Shown: positions 1 through 9,850 of the stretch, in pieces
How the letters are laid out: each line of letters begins with the position of its first letter
Position numbering within the stretch: position 1 is the stretch's first letter
Assembly (NCBI RefSeq): GCF_030409055.1
Contig: NZ_CP116619.1
Span: forward strand, 1,025,628 to 1,089,627
Direction: 5' to 3'
DNA: 64,000 bases
Source: Trichocoleus desertorum NBK24
GTDB taxonomy: Bacteria > Cyanobacteriota > Cyanobacteriia > FACHB-46
Translations under genes and position numbers: made by a program
The notes under the pieces: generated by a model
What the model was told of the DNA's origin: nothing
The model's database searches: none
The model's input: only the letters and a program-made list of their open reading frames with translations

Positions 1-2046
1 GTTAGCGATCGCGCCTTGAGCTTCTCCAGAAAGGGCGCGACCATAACCAATTTGCGACGCTAGATTAATCGCTTGGCTCAAATTCCCTTGGCTTGCTAAG
101 GCATAAGCATCATTCAGAATCGGTCTGTCTTCGGCAATCTGAATTTGGGCCACCCAATCACTGATTGCACCCTGAGCTTCCTCACGCAAAGCTCGCCCCG
201 AACGAATTTTCCCTGCCACTTCAATGGCTTTATTCAGATTTCCTTGGGTCGCTAAGGTGCGGGCTTCATCCAAGATGGGTTGGTCTTCAACCACCTGAAT
301 TTGGCGTTGCCAACTGGCGATCGCGGTTTGAGCCTCAATCCGTAAGGCTCGACCTTGGGCAATTTGGCTAGCCGCTGCGATCGCTTGCCGCAAACTACTC
401 ACGGTTCCCGCTTTAGCCAACTCCTGCGCTTGAGCCAGATAAGGCCGATCTTCTACGCGCTGAATTTCTTTTTGCCAATGGGCGATCCAGGTTTGGGCCT
501 GCAATCGCTGAGGGCGACCGGGCGCTACTAACTTGGCTTGATCAATCGCCAGTTTCAACGCTGGCACTTGCCCCAAGTTGGCTAAGGTATGGGCAAATTG
601 CAAATTGATCAAGTCTTGTCGTTGCATTTCCCAACGCTGCCTCTGGGCTTGCGCGGTCTTGTAGAGGGGACGCTCTGGGTCAATCTGCCGTAACACTTCC
701 AGCGCCGTCACCAAGCTCCACAGTTGTTCGTGTAGCGGTTTGCCTGGGATTTTACCCAATGCCGCCGCTTGGTAAGCTCGACTGAGACGAATCACGTCTT
801 GAGCTTCTGCAATGGCTGGCCCACCTTTCGGCACTTTATCTGCAATAGCGATCGCAGCATCCCACTGCTGTTGTTGAAGCTGTGCCGTCGCTAACTTGAG
901 TAAGGCTCGGCTCCAATTGGTTTTCTCGGTTTCCGCTTCTGCCTGGGCGTAGGTTTTGGGCGTCACCTTCTGCAACAACGCGATCGCCTGTTCCAAATCT
1001 TCTGGAGTATTCGTCTGCGCCAAGTTCTGCGCTCGCTGCAACTGTTGCCGAGCCAATCTCTCGACCGCAATTTGTTGCCTCAGGCCCGTGGCTCGTTGCC
1101 GCCAATGGTCGTTCGCTAGACTGGATAGAGTCTGAGAGTGCTTCCAAGCGTCTTGCCATTTCTGAGCTTTAAGCGCCGCTTGAGCTTGGCGATAAATTCC
1201 TTCCCCTCGGTTCCAGTCTTGTTTCCAAGCTGAGATTTCTGCCTGAGCATCGGCATAGAGCGGGCTACTAGAGGGAATTTTTTGGGCAATCTGTACAGCT
1301 GCTTCCAACTGATTCTGAGCGATCTTCTGGTTGGCGATCGCGAGTAGACTACGGGACCAGTCCGCTAAGGAGCTTTGCGCGCTGCTATAAAGTGGATGCT
1401 CAGGAGACCATTGCTTCACCAAGTCGATGCTGGCAACCAACTGCTTTACTTCGCCAGATTGAGCTGCTTGTTGGGCACAGTACAACCGTTCCGCATCAGC
1501 AGCTAAGGGAGAAATTTGTTCGCAGTTGGGGGGAGGAGGCAGCATGGTCATCCATACCAGTGCCATTGCCCCCGTGCCACTACAAACCAAAACCACACTT
1601 AACCACAGCAGAGACCAGCCCCACCCCCGCTTCCGAGGAGGTTCTGGGGGAGCCTCCGGAGACGGAGCTTCGGACAATGGGGAACTAGTTGGGGAACTAG
1701 TTTCTGGGGGGGCTGCTTCTCCTTTAGCTTCAGAAGTCTCTACATCCCGTCTAGCAGCAAAGCCCACAGACGCGATGACCTCGGCGAGACGAGTCCTTTC
1801 AGGCCGAGGAGAGTCAGGGGGCAGAGGTGGTTCAACCTCATGACTGGCGCTCTTATGACTGGCGATCGCGGCATCCTCTGGAGGCTTAGATTCTGGTTTC
1901 ACCTTCTCACTCCTGACTCCTCTCTCCTCACCCAACATTTCTGCCAATTCAGTTTTTGGCGGCGAACTAGCTTGACGCCCCCGGTGCCAAGGTCGGAACT
2001 GAGGCCCAGCTTGAATACGGAATCGGTAGAATTGTCTTCTCGCCAT
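1..2046 (-). CDS. Partial large membrane-anchored repeat protein (C-terminus off the left edge)
   Basis: An unbroken minus-strand frame of 682 codons runs from an ATG at 2046 to base 1, so the gene continues beyond the window. The first ~140 residues are charged and Pro/Ser-rich, as expected for a cytoplasmic, disordered segment. One hydrophobic segment (about 143-167) precedes a long Gln/Ala-rich helical region. From about base 453 downward that region contains at least three similar units of roughly 52 residues, with the shared core GRALR-EAQ-AI-W and the joint (Q/R)P-L--A--LA. The architecture suggests a single-pass protein with a TPR-like or helical-repeat extracytoplasmic domain, as in large cyanobacterial hypothetical proteins. 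No catalytic motif is visible and I do not recognise a named family. The function is unknown. Confidence 0.8.
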   Translation of the reverse strand, partial: MARRQFYRFRIQAGPQFRPWHRGRQASSPPKTELAEMLGEERGVRSEKVKPESKPPEDAAIASHKSASHEVEPPLPPDSPRPERTRLAEVIASVGFAARRDVETSEAKGEAAPPETSSPTSSPLSEAPSPEAPPEPPRKRGWGWSLLWLSVVLVCSGTGAMALVWMTMLPPPPNCEQISPLAADAERLYCAQQAAQSGEVKQLVASIDLVKQWSPEHPLYSSAQSSLADWSRSLLAIANQKIAQNQLEAAVQIAQKIPSSSPLYADAQAEISAWKQDWNRGEGIYRQAQAALKAQKWQDAWKHSQTLSSLANDHWRQRATGLRQQIAVERLARQQLQRAQNLAQTNTPEDLEQAIALLQKVTPKTYAQAEAETEKTNWSRALLKLATAQLQQQQWDAAIAIADKVPKGGPAIAEAQDVIRLSRAYQAAALGKIPGKPLHEQLWSLVTALEVLRQIDPERPLYKTAQAQRQRWEMQRQDLINLQFAHTLANLGQVPALKLAIDQAKLVAPGRPQRLQAQTWIAHWQKEIQRVEDRPYLAQAQELAKAGTVSSLRQAIAAASQIAQGRALRIEAQTAIASWQRQIQVVEDQPILDEARTLATQGNLNKAIEVAGKIRSGRALREEAQGAISDWVAQIQIAEDRPILNDAYALASQGNLSQAINLASQIGYGRALSGEAQGAIAN

Positions 2047-2710
2047 GATTGCGGCTATTTTACGATTACCTAAAAAATCTCCTGTAACACCTACAACTTT
2101 TGCCAGAGGTGAAATCGGTACAGGAGAACGGTCAAGATGTGGTGAGGAGCGAAGAATAGCAGTCAAACTGGCCTGCGTACAGGCAATCTAATCCAATACC
2201 CTAGTTATAAAGCAGGTATCCGGATCATTGAAGTCAAAAGTCGTCAAAAGTGAGATAAGCCATAGAAATATTACGGTACATAAACTTTTGCCCCTGCCCG
2301 ACTAAAAGGTGAGCGAGCTGTAGGAGTGTCACCCGACAGGCTTCATTAACTCTAACTTTAAGCATTTTGACCTCCCTGCAACTAAAACCGAAGCATTAGT
2401 TCATCTATTGTGATCGCATCCTTGTTGCAATCCTTGAATTGTAGAAGCTGCTCCTCGCGATCGCGAAGCTTGACTCCTTCAATTAGCCCAATTTGGCACC
2501 CATACTATCAAGCTAGGAGCGAGCGATCGCCTCAGTGGAGTTCAATTAGCGAGAGCAAATCTGGTCATAAAAAGCACCGAGAGAGAATCCTTTTTTCTAG
2601 ATCCTTTCTCGGTAGTAAAAGTGATGATGAGACAGCCTTACTAGACTAGACGAGCAATTAGGAGCATCCCTAAATTAATCTGCAAAGCTCTATGGAAAAT
2701 CAAGCGAGAA
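2047..2710. other. Intergenic, 664 bp, no supported gene
   Basis: This lies upstream of the truncated repeat-protein gene and downstream of the fur-type gene. A plus-strand frame at 2410-2649 (79 codons) has Ser/Arg-rich composition and no family resemblance, so I treat it as chance. The short direct repeat GTCAAAAGT occurs twice near 2232-2250. No convincing promoter or RNA was seen. Confidence 0.5.
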
Positions 2711-3172
2711 TCAAGAGGCTTGAGGAGCAACCGCTTCAGCTCCACGATAACCAAAGAAATCAATCCGATAATCGGTGATTTTGACCCCAACTTGCGCTTC
2801 AATCTGCCGAATGATGTCTTCAGGTAGCTCGATATGAATGTCTAAAATCTGATTTGTATCCAAGCAATTCACATGACTGTGAGAATCGCTGATATTGCCA
2901 TAAAGACGGCCATCCGAGCGCTCAATACATTCAATAATGCCCTGAGCCGAAAGTGCCTCTAAGTTTTGATAAACCGATGTGTGCCCGATCGCCTTACCCT
3001 GACGATTGAGACGGTCATAGATTTCCCTAGCCGACAAGTGCTCCTGAGCCTGCCATAGCAACTCTAAAATGAAGCGACGTTGACGACTCAGACGCATTCC
3101 TAAAACCTGGCAACGGTTTAAGGCATCGTCTAGCGAGCGAATGGGTTTTGAGACTGCCACTTCATTTTGCAT
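2711..3172 (-). CDS. furC: Fur-family transcriptional regulator, FurC/PerR type
   Basis: A 153-residue Fur-family metalloregulator. The winged-helix DNA-binding half spans about residues 20-85 and contains LSAREIYDRL and the recognition segment GHTSVYQNLEAL. The C-terminal metal/dimer half starts with the His-rich motif HSHVNC (98-103). The CxxC structural zinc pair that usually follows the His cluster is not present; the sequence there is CLDTNQI. This combination resembles, from memory, the cyanobacterial FurC (PerR-like) branch, which controls peroxide responses, rather than FurA (iron) or FurB/Zur (zinc). The gene stands alone, with 273 bp upstream in which an autoregulatory operator could lie, although I did not identify a Fur or PerR box. 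Family assignment is firm; the FurC assignment is moderate. Confidence 0.85.
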   Translation of the reverse strand: MQNEVAVSKPIRSLDDALNRCQVLGMRLSRQRRFILELLWQAQEHLSAREIYDRLNRQGKAIGHTSVYQNLEALSAQGIIECIERSDGRLYGNISDSHSHVNCLDTNQILDIHIELPEDIIRQIEAQVGVKITDYRIDFFGYRGAEAVAPQAS

Positions 3173-3445
3173 ACTTCGTGCCCTTAGCCTATCTGATGCT
3201 CACTCAGGTACCCTCATTGATCTTACTCACGACCTCAAGCACTGAATGTGCAATCGCGGCAGAGAGGCGGAGTAATTCTATCCGAATCTAACACCCACCA
3301 GCCAAAATGGCGATCGCAATCCTGAGATCTTTGAACCCGGAGGCAAATGACCAACGGTGGATTCGGTGGATGAATAATTAGCACTGAGATTGGCTTGTAA
3401 TCTTCTGAATCTATTATAAGCCAAATTCAAGCTAACACAAACTCA

Positions 3446-4255
3446 CTACAACTTTACTTTAACCCTCGGTCGTCGGACTTGCGCTGTAGCATACTTCATA
3501 GCGGAGGCAGAGATAGTGGGGGCAGAGGCAGCAGGAAGTTGAGCTTGGGTCATGCGGTGAGCTTTGTCTAAGGCTTGTAAACTAACGAGCACAGCATTAC
3601 GCACGACAGGCTCTGACTCTCGGCTCAGCAACAACCGGAGATAATCAACCACGGCTCGCCGCTGGGTACGATCGGCCCCTGGAGTGGTTAGCATTTGGGC
3701 TAGCTGACGCACCGCAATCAAACGCTTTAGCGCATCTGAATCCGTCAAATCACTCACCAGTTGGTCAAACCGAGTGGTTGCTGGCTCCTTTTGATGATCT
3801 AGCAAGTGCCCAACCAACAACACCAAAACCGTTAATGTACCTAAGCCCTGGCAGATAGCTCCTGTGGCGCTCCAAAAGCTCTGCGCCTCACTCCAAATTG
3901 CTAGCGAGACATAAGTGCTCAGAGTAGCAATGCTTCCGCTCGCTACTGCCAAAGCAAAACGCTGCTTTGCCCCCCCCAACCTGCGACGCAGTTCTGCCCA
4001 AGGAATTTGCCAATTTCCCGCTTGCAGAGAGTAAGTAAGAATCATGATCAAGAGGCCGATCCCCAGAGCAAACAGTAATTTCCAATGCCAAATCAGCAGC
4101 ACGGTCATTACTGCCATACCCCACAGCCAACTTCTAGACCCTTGGTCGCCAGAGCCGAGCCAGAATAGCTGCTTCAACGCTGCAACTGGAAACTCTGGCA
4201 GAGACGCCTGCATTTCGTTGAAGAGTTGCTGCCATCGAGATGAAGCCTGTGCCAC
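3446..4255 (-). CDS. Armadillo-type-fold membrane protein, hypothetical
   Basis: A 269-residue protein starting at a GTG. It has four hydrophobic stretches in the first ~150 residues (near 44-58, 60-77, 102-120 and 135-150). The cytoplasmic C-terminal half contains HEAT/armadillo-like helices, visible in DALKRLIAVRQLAQML and EPVVRNAVLVSLQAL. The tail is basic (RRPRVKVKL). Similar proteins are annotated in cyanobacteria as armadillo-type fold-containing proteins of unknown function. It lies 165 bp downstream of the start-distal end of the caspase-STAND-WD40 gene's flank on the same strand, so co-transcription after that gene is possible, but no functional link is shown. Confidence 0.7.
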   Translation of the reverse strand: MAQASSRWQQLFNEMQASLPEFPVAALKQLFWLGSGDQGSRSWLWGMAVMTVLLIWHWKLLFALGIGLLIMILTYSLQAGNWQIPWAELRRRLGGAKQRFALAVASGSIATLSTYVSLAIWSEAQSFWSATGAICQGLGTLTVLVLLVGHLLDHQKEPATTRFDQLVSDLTDSDALKRLIAVRQLAQMLTTPGADRTQRRAVVDYLRLLLSRESEPVVRNAVLVSLQALDKAHRMTQAQLPAASAPTISASAMKYATAQVRRPRVKVKL

Positions 4256-4420
4256 GTTGCTTACCCTTTACCTGCCCTACGCAAATTGAAGCATGAAGTT
4301 TGATCCACGAATCATTGAAGCATTCAAACTTCAAATCCGATCAGTTTGACCCTTAATTTTTACTACCAGCATACTCAATTTGCCAAGGGAATACTGGGTT
4401 CTCCCGCGAAGATTCCTGAT

Positions 4421-7400
4421 TTAGTTAGGACTTTGAACGGCGATCGCCCCCTTCGGTGCTGCTCCTTTAACTTCTTGAACATCCGCTTCTGGAATTGAGA
4501 GGGCTGAGCAATCGGTAGAGCCAAGGCGTAAGTAGCGAATGCACTCTTCAGGGGTTAGTTGGCGCAAGGTGCGATCGCGAGCCAACTTGAGTAAAACGTC
4601 CCAAGTTGCAGCCCACAGCCTCACTTTGCCATCATCGCCTAAGGTCGCAACGTACTGACCATCAGGGCTAAAGAAGGCTCGACGCACCCGGATAGGTTCG
4701 TTGCTCGTGCCAGAGGGCCGCAGTTGAGCTTGTTCAGTGCCCGTTTGGGTCTCCCACAGGCGAGCCGTACCATCTGCACTGGCCGTCACGAGCGATCGCC
4801 CATCTGGACTAAACTCAGCGTCTAACACAGGCCCCCGATGCCCTGTGAGGATGACCCGCAGTACTCCCGTAGCAGCGTCAAACACCCTGGCTGTACCATC
4901 CCAGCTTGCAGTCGCGACCAGTTGATTGTCTGGGCTAAAAAAGGCACTGCTAACTACATCTTGGTGCGGCAGCAAGCGCACTAATTTCCCCGATGCCACA
5001 TCCCAAATGCGGGCGGTGCGATCCCAACTTGCGGTAATTACTTGTTGATTGTCGGAACTAAAGTGCGCCTGCTCAATGGTGGCATGATGTCCCTGCAAAT
5101 TCTGCAACTGTTGCCCTGAAACGACATCCCACAACCGCACCGTTAAATCGTCCCCCAGCCCCAAAAGTTTCTGGCTGTCTGGGCTAAAACTCATTTGTCG
5201 GATCGCCACAGGTCTACTAGCTGTTGCATTGGCATCCACCTGTGGTTTTAACGCTTCTAAACTTTGAAACCGTCTTAACAATCGCGGCTTCTGGTCACTT
5301 AGCATCTGCAAAATTTCAATCCAACCATCACTCTTAGCCACCGCCAGAGTTTGACCATCAGGGCTCAGAGCCAGAGCACTGAAAGTTGCCCCAGAGGCAA
5401 AGCGGCTCAACAAAGCCTGGGTCAATTGCATCTGAGATTGAGTTGCCTGGTTGGTGATTGACACCCCGAATCGCTCCGCAGTCGTTGTTTTCAAAGCATG
5501 TCCCGCGATGGGGTTGCCAGACAGATGCCAAGCTTGTAAGCTGCCTTCGGCACTAGCGGTCACCATCCGACTGAGCAAGTTAGGAACGATTGAGGTCGAG
5601 CTGGCAAGATTACGATTGAAACCAGACTGAACACCGGGAGAAAAAGCTGCATTTGTCAGGCGAGAGTTTAACCGCGAAGGCAAGGACCACAATAGTTCTA
5701 ATGTCCCGCGTGGCTCAGCTTGAGCGGTCAGTATCCCATTTTTCGTGTCGGATGTTGAGGGCTGTAGAAACGTGGCCCACTGAATTGGTGCTTCCGGCAT
5801 GGCTAGAGTCGGCAGTTCGCCACCGGGTTGGGTAGCCCACAGGCGCACGACACTATCTTCACTTGCTGTGGCAATATAAGCGCCATCCGGACTAAACTGT
5901 GCCGCACCGATTGCGCCTTGATGCCCTCGCAATACACTCACTTCTCGTCCGGTATAGACATCCCACAAATGTGCGGTATAAGCCGTAGTGCGATCGCCAA
6001 CCTGATTCCGGGTCGTCGTCAGAATATAGTCGCCATCCGGACTAAAGGTAATCGGCTCTGGCCCTGCATAGCGAATCATGGTGGGTTGGTCTTGAGCAGG
6101 CACTAACTTGGTTGCTGCCTGTCCAGAGCGGAGGTTCCAGAGTCGCACTTGCTGGCTAGGATCAGCCGTCGCCAGCAATTTCTCATCGGGGCTGAAAATC
6201 ACTTGAATGATGGGAGCCGCCTGCGTTTGATGCGGTACTGGATGAGGCGTTGCCTGCGACAGCTTAAGTTGGTGAGACCAAGGGCGATCGCTTTTACCTA
6301 CTTTACCTACTGGTTTAGCGGTTGATTTACCCGATTTATCGATTGATTTGTCTGTTGATCCGGGAACCGCGTTTGCGAGAGGCAATGCCGCCGCTGAGCT
6401 TCGCTCCAATCCGCTGACCGCATCCTCTGCATGAGAGAAAGTTCGTTGCAGTTGACCCGTTTTGGCACTCCACAGGCGGGCCTGACCATCATCGCAGGCA
6501 GTAGCAATCCACTGTCCACCCTGGCTAAAAGCAGCTTGGTTCACTGATCCCGGATGCTGTAACGCTTTCTGCACTCGCCCAGTCGCGACTTGCCAAATTT
6601 GCGCTTTACCATCCGCGCTGGCCGTCAGGAGCGATCGCCCATCGGAACTAAATTGAATACTGTTAATCGGGCTTTGATGTCTGATTTGGGTTTGCAATTT
6701 TCCAGTTTCGAGTTGCCACACTCGCACCATCTGATCGGCACTTGCAGCGGCAAACCATTGCCCTTGAGGACTAAAGGCAATTCGTCCTACTTCTCCAGTA
6801 AATCCTGTGAATTGCAACACAGGCGCTCCAGAGTCAACCGCCCAAATTCTGACTTGCCGCGTCCCTTTGGCGATCGCTGCCAACTGCTTACCGTCGGGGC
6901 TAAAAGCTAAGGCTGTAATCGCGGATGGAGCAGAGGTGGCTGAGGCTGCTGGATTTGCTTTGCTGGGACGGGCAGCAGGGCTAGGAGCATCCCATTGCAG
7001 AATGCGTTCGGTCGTTTGAGATTGCAGCGACCAAATGCGAATTGTGCCATCTGCTCCGGCGGTGGCAATTCGGTTTTGGCTGGGGCTAAAGGCGACCTGA
7101 TGCACCGCCCCTTGATGGCCTCGGAGTTCAACTTGTAGCTGCAATTTTTGCAAAGCGGCTCTCAAGCTGGCTTCTGCCTCATAGGTAGGTTTTCCGCCCT
7201 CTGCAGCTAAGCGACTAATCAGCAAGGCAGCGGTGGGATCTCCATCTGATTCTTGCAAAATGGTTTGGGCGATCGCCGCTCTTTGCCGCGATGTGGCTAC
7301 TTGAATTTGGTAGTCCTTCTCGGCTTGATTACTCACAGCCGTACGGTATTGATTAAACGAAACTGTCAGTGCCATCAATAGCGCACAAGGCACGGCAATT

Positions 7401-9850
7401 TGCAGAACCCTGGACTCCTTTTGAGCCTTATGGCTTTCCTCCTGGCTCACTGCCACATATTGTTGCGCTAAAGCAGACAGTTCATCTGGGTAGCTATGCA
7501 AGAAGTCTTCTGCATCAATGAGGCGGCCACCTCGGAGCAAATACTCCGCCTCTAGGGGTTGTTCAGCTCGTTGCCATTCACGGGTTGCTTGTTCGATGCG
7601 CCGCTGTCGCCGTAACATTTCGCGGTTTTCATCTAACCACATTCGCAACAAAGACCAGTTACGAATCAGCGCTTCATGGGCGACATCAACCGTTTCGTAA
7701 TACAGGGCTGAAGCTAAGCTGCCAGAGGGCGGCCAAGCAGAGTTAGCACTAGTCAAGTTTCGTTCTACTGGCAAATTCGCTCCGGTGATGCTTGAGTAGG
7801 CTGACCGGAGTGAGCCCATTGCAGCGTTGGAGTTCCGAGTCCAAGGTCTAGATGTGTCTTGGTTGGTTTGGGCAAACCGTAAAGCAGTTGAGAGAGGTGG
7901 ATTCGGGTGCAGAAGGGTCAATGGATCTCCCGTCTCATCCACCTGGGAGGTGCTAGCTGGGACTTGATTCGTCACGACCAACTTGGCAACTATCAGCTTT
8001 TCCAGGACTTGTTCTACCAGCTCGGCAGGAAAGCGAGGGCTGATCAGTTCTGCTTTCAGAATGCGACGACGGGTGTCTTCTGTGCCTTCGCCCAATTGAG
8101 TCAGCGCCAGAAAAATCCGCTGGGCCACTCGCTGTTCTTCTGGAGCAAGACTACAGAAAATTTCAGTGGCTCGTTTTTGCAAGGTGCCCCGAACCCCACC
8201 TAATTCGGTATAGGCATTGAGAGTCAGGCGAGATGGCTCCCCATGCTCACCTTCTTGTCGCCGCTCCCATAGCTCTAGCAGCGTGTACTGGAGCAGGGGC
8301 AACTCTCCTGGCGCACCTACCACATCTAACAACATGGTGTAAATCAAATTCGGCTCACAGACCAGCCCAACTTTTTGGGCAGGACGCACAATCGTCGCCT
8401 TGATTTGCTCATAGGTCAGCGGAGTGACGGTAACTAGATTTTGCTCAATTTTCTGCGCCAGCTGATTGTAGAGGGAGCATTTGCCAAAAAAGTCAGCCCG
8501 CAAGCCAATCACAATACTGAGATAGTGTCCTGCGTCTTGCAATGCCCCGACCAAGCAGTTGAAGAAACGGTAACGCTCCTGCTCGGACTGTGGCCCCTGC
8601 CCCAGGGTAAAGACTTCCTCGAACTGATCAATGATCAAAACTAAGCGAGATTTAGCAGAGCTGTGGGTTTCTGTATCCTTTTGGCTAGCGATCGCGCTGG
8701 CTTGAGCCAATTGGGCTAGACCAGAGCCACCCTCTTTGAGAAAAGCTTCAGCTCGGCGCAACTGCTCGGCCCGTTCCAGACCTGTAGCTTGCGGATCAAT
8801 GAACGCATGAGCCAAACTTCTCAGCGGATGTTCACCAGGGGTAATCAGCTTAATCTGCCAGCGATCGCTCCCCGAAAACTTATTACCCTTGCGTAACTCA
8901 TGGATTAAGCCTGCCCGCAGCAGCGACGATTTACCGCTACCCGATGCCCCCACCACGGCCACAAACTTGCCATGCCGTAGCTTGTCAATCAGTTGGTCGG
9001 TTAGATCTTCGCGACCAAAAAAATACTCGGCATGAGATTCATCAAAAAACTCTAGACCTCGGTAGGGGCAGATCGTTTGAGATTTAACGCTGAGTATAGT
9101 TTTGGGTGGATTGGTACAACGTGTGAGAATAATCTCGCTACCAGAGTTTTCAAATAGCGGTTGTTGCACTTCTGCTTTGAGTGCATTGCTCACCGCATGG
9201 GTCAGCGAATAATTAGTGACGACCCCAGCCTCATTCCTTTTAGGATCAAGTCCCTTTAAGACTGCTTGGGTAAAAACACTGTAGGCACTATCGAGTGACT
9301 CATAGGCTGTCTCGTATTCTCTCGAAGCTGCCATAAATAGGCGATCGGTACCCGCATAAGCACCGGGATCAGCCTCCAACATATTGAATAGTTCACCACT
9401 ATGGCAGCAATCGAGCCAAATGATGCGCTGTCGTACGGGACTTTCTTGCAGGAGTCGTCGCAGCCAAAACAGAGATAAACCGTAAAACCCTACCTCTGGA
9501 TTAGAGTCGCCCAGGGCTAAGTATCCTTCCTGAATCCCCGCATCTTTCTGTAAACCATGCCCCGAAAAGTAGAACAAGGCTGTGTGAGGAATGTTGTTAC
9601 CCTTGGGCTTAAAAAGTCGAATCAGAGCTGCCTCTAACTCTCGCAGAGTCACTTGAGTTTTGAGACCTACTTTCGTCTGCACCGTTCCAGAAACATTGTC
9701 AGTCGCCACAATTTCTGGTAAACGTGTAACTCGGAATTCACCATAAGTTTGCAATTGTTGAGCGATCGCCTCGGCATCTCGCGCTGGAGCATTAAGGCTA
9801 GGCAAGTATTGATAGGCATTGATTCCGACAACTAAAGCATCCCGCGACAT
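4421..9850 (-). CDS. Caspase (C14)-STAND NTPase-WD40 repeat protein
   Basis: A giant 1,809-residue signalling protein. Residues 1-245 form a caspase-like domain with an intact dyad: His98 in FSGHG and Cys149 in LDCCHSG. From CPYRGLEFF (261) an nSTAND1-type NTPase follows, with P-loop GASGSGKSS (301-309), Walker B LVLIIDQFEE and the winged-helix region. A hydrophobic segment near 815-835 suggests membrane attachment or a buried helix. From about 905 to the end there are roughly 14 WD40 repeats (H--A-----FSPDG------DG-ARLW), ending in a conserved tail with LRQLTPEECIRYL. Such proteins are viewed as conflict or programmed-death switches: WD40 repeats sense, the STAND domain oligomerises, and the protease acts. 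That role is inference here; the domain order is direct. Confidence 0.92.
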   Translation of the reverse strand: MSRDALVVGINAYQYLPSLNAPARDAEAIAQQLQTYGEFRVTRLPEIVATDNVSGTVQTKVGLKTQVTLRELEAALIRLFKPKGNNIPHTALFYFSGHGLQKDAGIQEGYLALGDSNPEVGFYGLSLFWLRRLLQESPVRQRIIWLDCCHSGELFNMLEADPGAYAGTDRLFMAASREYETAYESLDSAYSVFTQAVLKGLDPKRNEAGVVTNYSLTHAVSNALKAEVQQPLFENSGSEIILTRCTNPPKTILSVKSQTICPYRGLEFFDESHAEYFFGREDLTDQLIDKLRHGKFVAVVGASGSGKSSLLRAGLIHELRKGNKFSGSDRWQIKLITPGEHPLRSLAHAFIDPQATGLERAEQLRRAEAFLKEGGSGLAQLAQASAIASQKDTETHSSAKSRLVLIIDQFEEVFTLGQGPQSEQERYRFFNCLVGALQDAGHYLSIVIGLRADFFGKCSLYNQLAQKIEQNLVTVTPLTYEQIKATIVRPAQKVGLVCEPNLIYTMLLDVVGAPGELPLLQYTLLELWERRQEGEHGEPSRLTLNAYTELGGVRGTLQKRATEIFCSLAPEEQRVAQRIFLALTQLGEGTEDTRRRILKAELISPRFPAELVEQVLEKLIVAKLVVTNQVPASTSQVDETGDPLTLLHPNPPLSTALRFAQTNQDTSRPWTRNSNAAMGSLRSAYSSITGANLPVERNLTSANSAWPPSGSLASALYYETVDVAHEALIRNWSLLRMWLDENREMLRRQRRIEQATREWQRAEQPLEAEYLLRGGRLIDAEDFLHSYPDELSALAQQYVAVSQEESHKAQKESRVLQIAVPCALLMALTVSFNQYRTAVSNQAEKDYQIQVATSRQRAAIAQTILQESDGDPTAALLISRLAAEGGKPTYEAEASLRAALQKLQLQVELRGHQGAVHQVAFSPSQNRIATAGADGTIRIWSLQSQTTERILQWDAPSPAARPSKANPAASATSAPSAITALAFSPDGKQLAAIAKGTRQVRIWAVDSGAPVLQFTGFTGEVGRIAFSPQGQWFAAASADQMVRVWQLETGKLQTQIRHQSPINSIQFSSDGRSLLTASADGKAQIWQVATGRVQKALQHPGSVNQAAFSQGGQWIATACDDGQARLWSAKTGQLQRTFSHAEDAVSGLERSSAAALPLANAVPGSTDKSIDKSGKSTAKPVGKVGKSDRPWSHQLKLSQATPHPVPHQTQAAPIIQVIFSPDEKLLATADPSQQVRLWNLRSGQAATKLVPAQDQPTMIRYAGPEPITFSPDGDYILTTTRNQVGDRTTAYTAHLWDVYTGREVSVLRGHQGAIGAAQFSPDGAYIATASEDSVVRLWATQPGGELPTLAMPEAPIQWATFLQPSTSDTKNGILTAQAEPRGTLELLWSLPSRLNSRLTNAAFSPGVQSGFNRNLASSTSIVPNLLSRMVTASAEGSLQAWHLSGNPIAGHALKTTTAERFGVSITNQATQSQMQLTQALLSRFASGATFSALALSPDGQTLAVAKSDGWIEILQMLSDQKPRLLRRFQSLEALKPQVDANATASRPVAIRQMSFSPDSQKLLGLGDDLTVRLWDVVSGQQLQNLQGHHATIEQAHFSSDNQQVITASWDRTARIWDVASGKLVRLLPHQDVVSSAFFSPDNQLVATASWDGTARVFDAATGVLRVILTGHRGPVLDAEFSPDGRSLVTASADGTARLWETQTGTEQAQLRPSGTSNEPIRVRRAFFSPDGQYVATLGDDGKVRLWAATWDVLLKLARDRTLRQLTPEECIRYLRLGSTDCSALSIPEADVQEVKGAAPKGAIAVQSPN

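Noticed and set aside
2410-2649. A 79-codon plus-strand frame
   Set aside because: Ser/Arg-rich composition with no support from context or motif.
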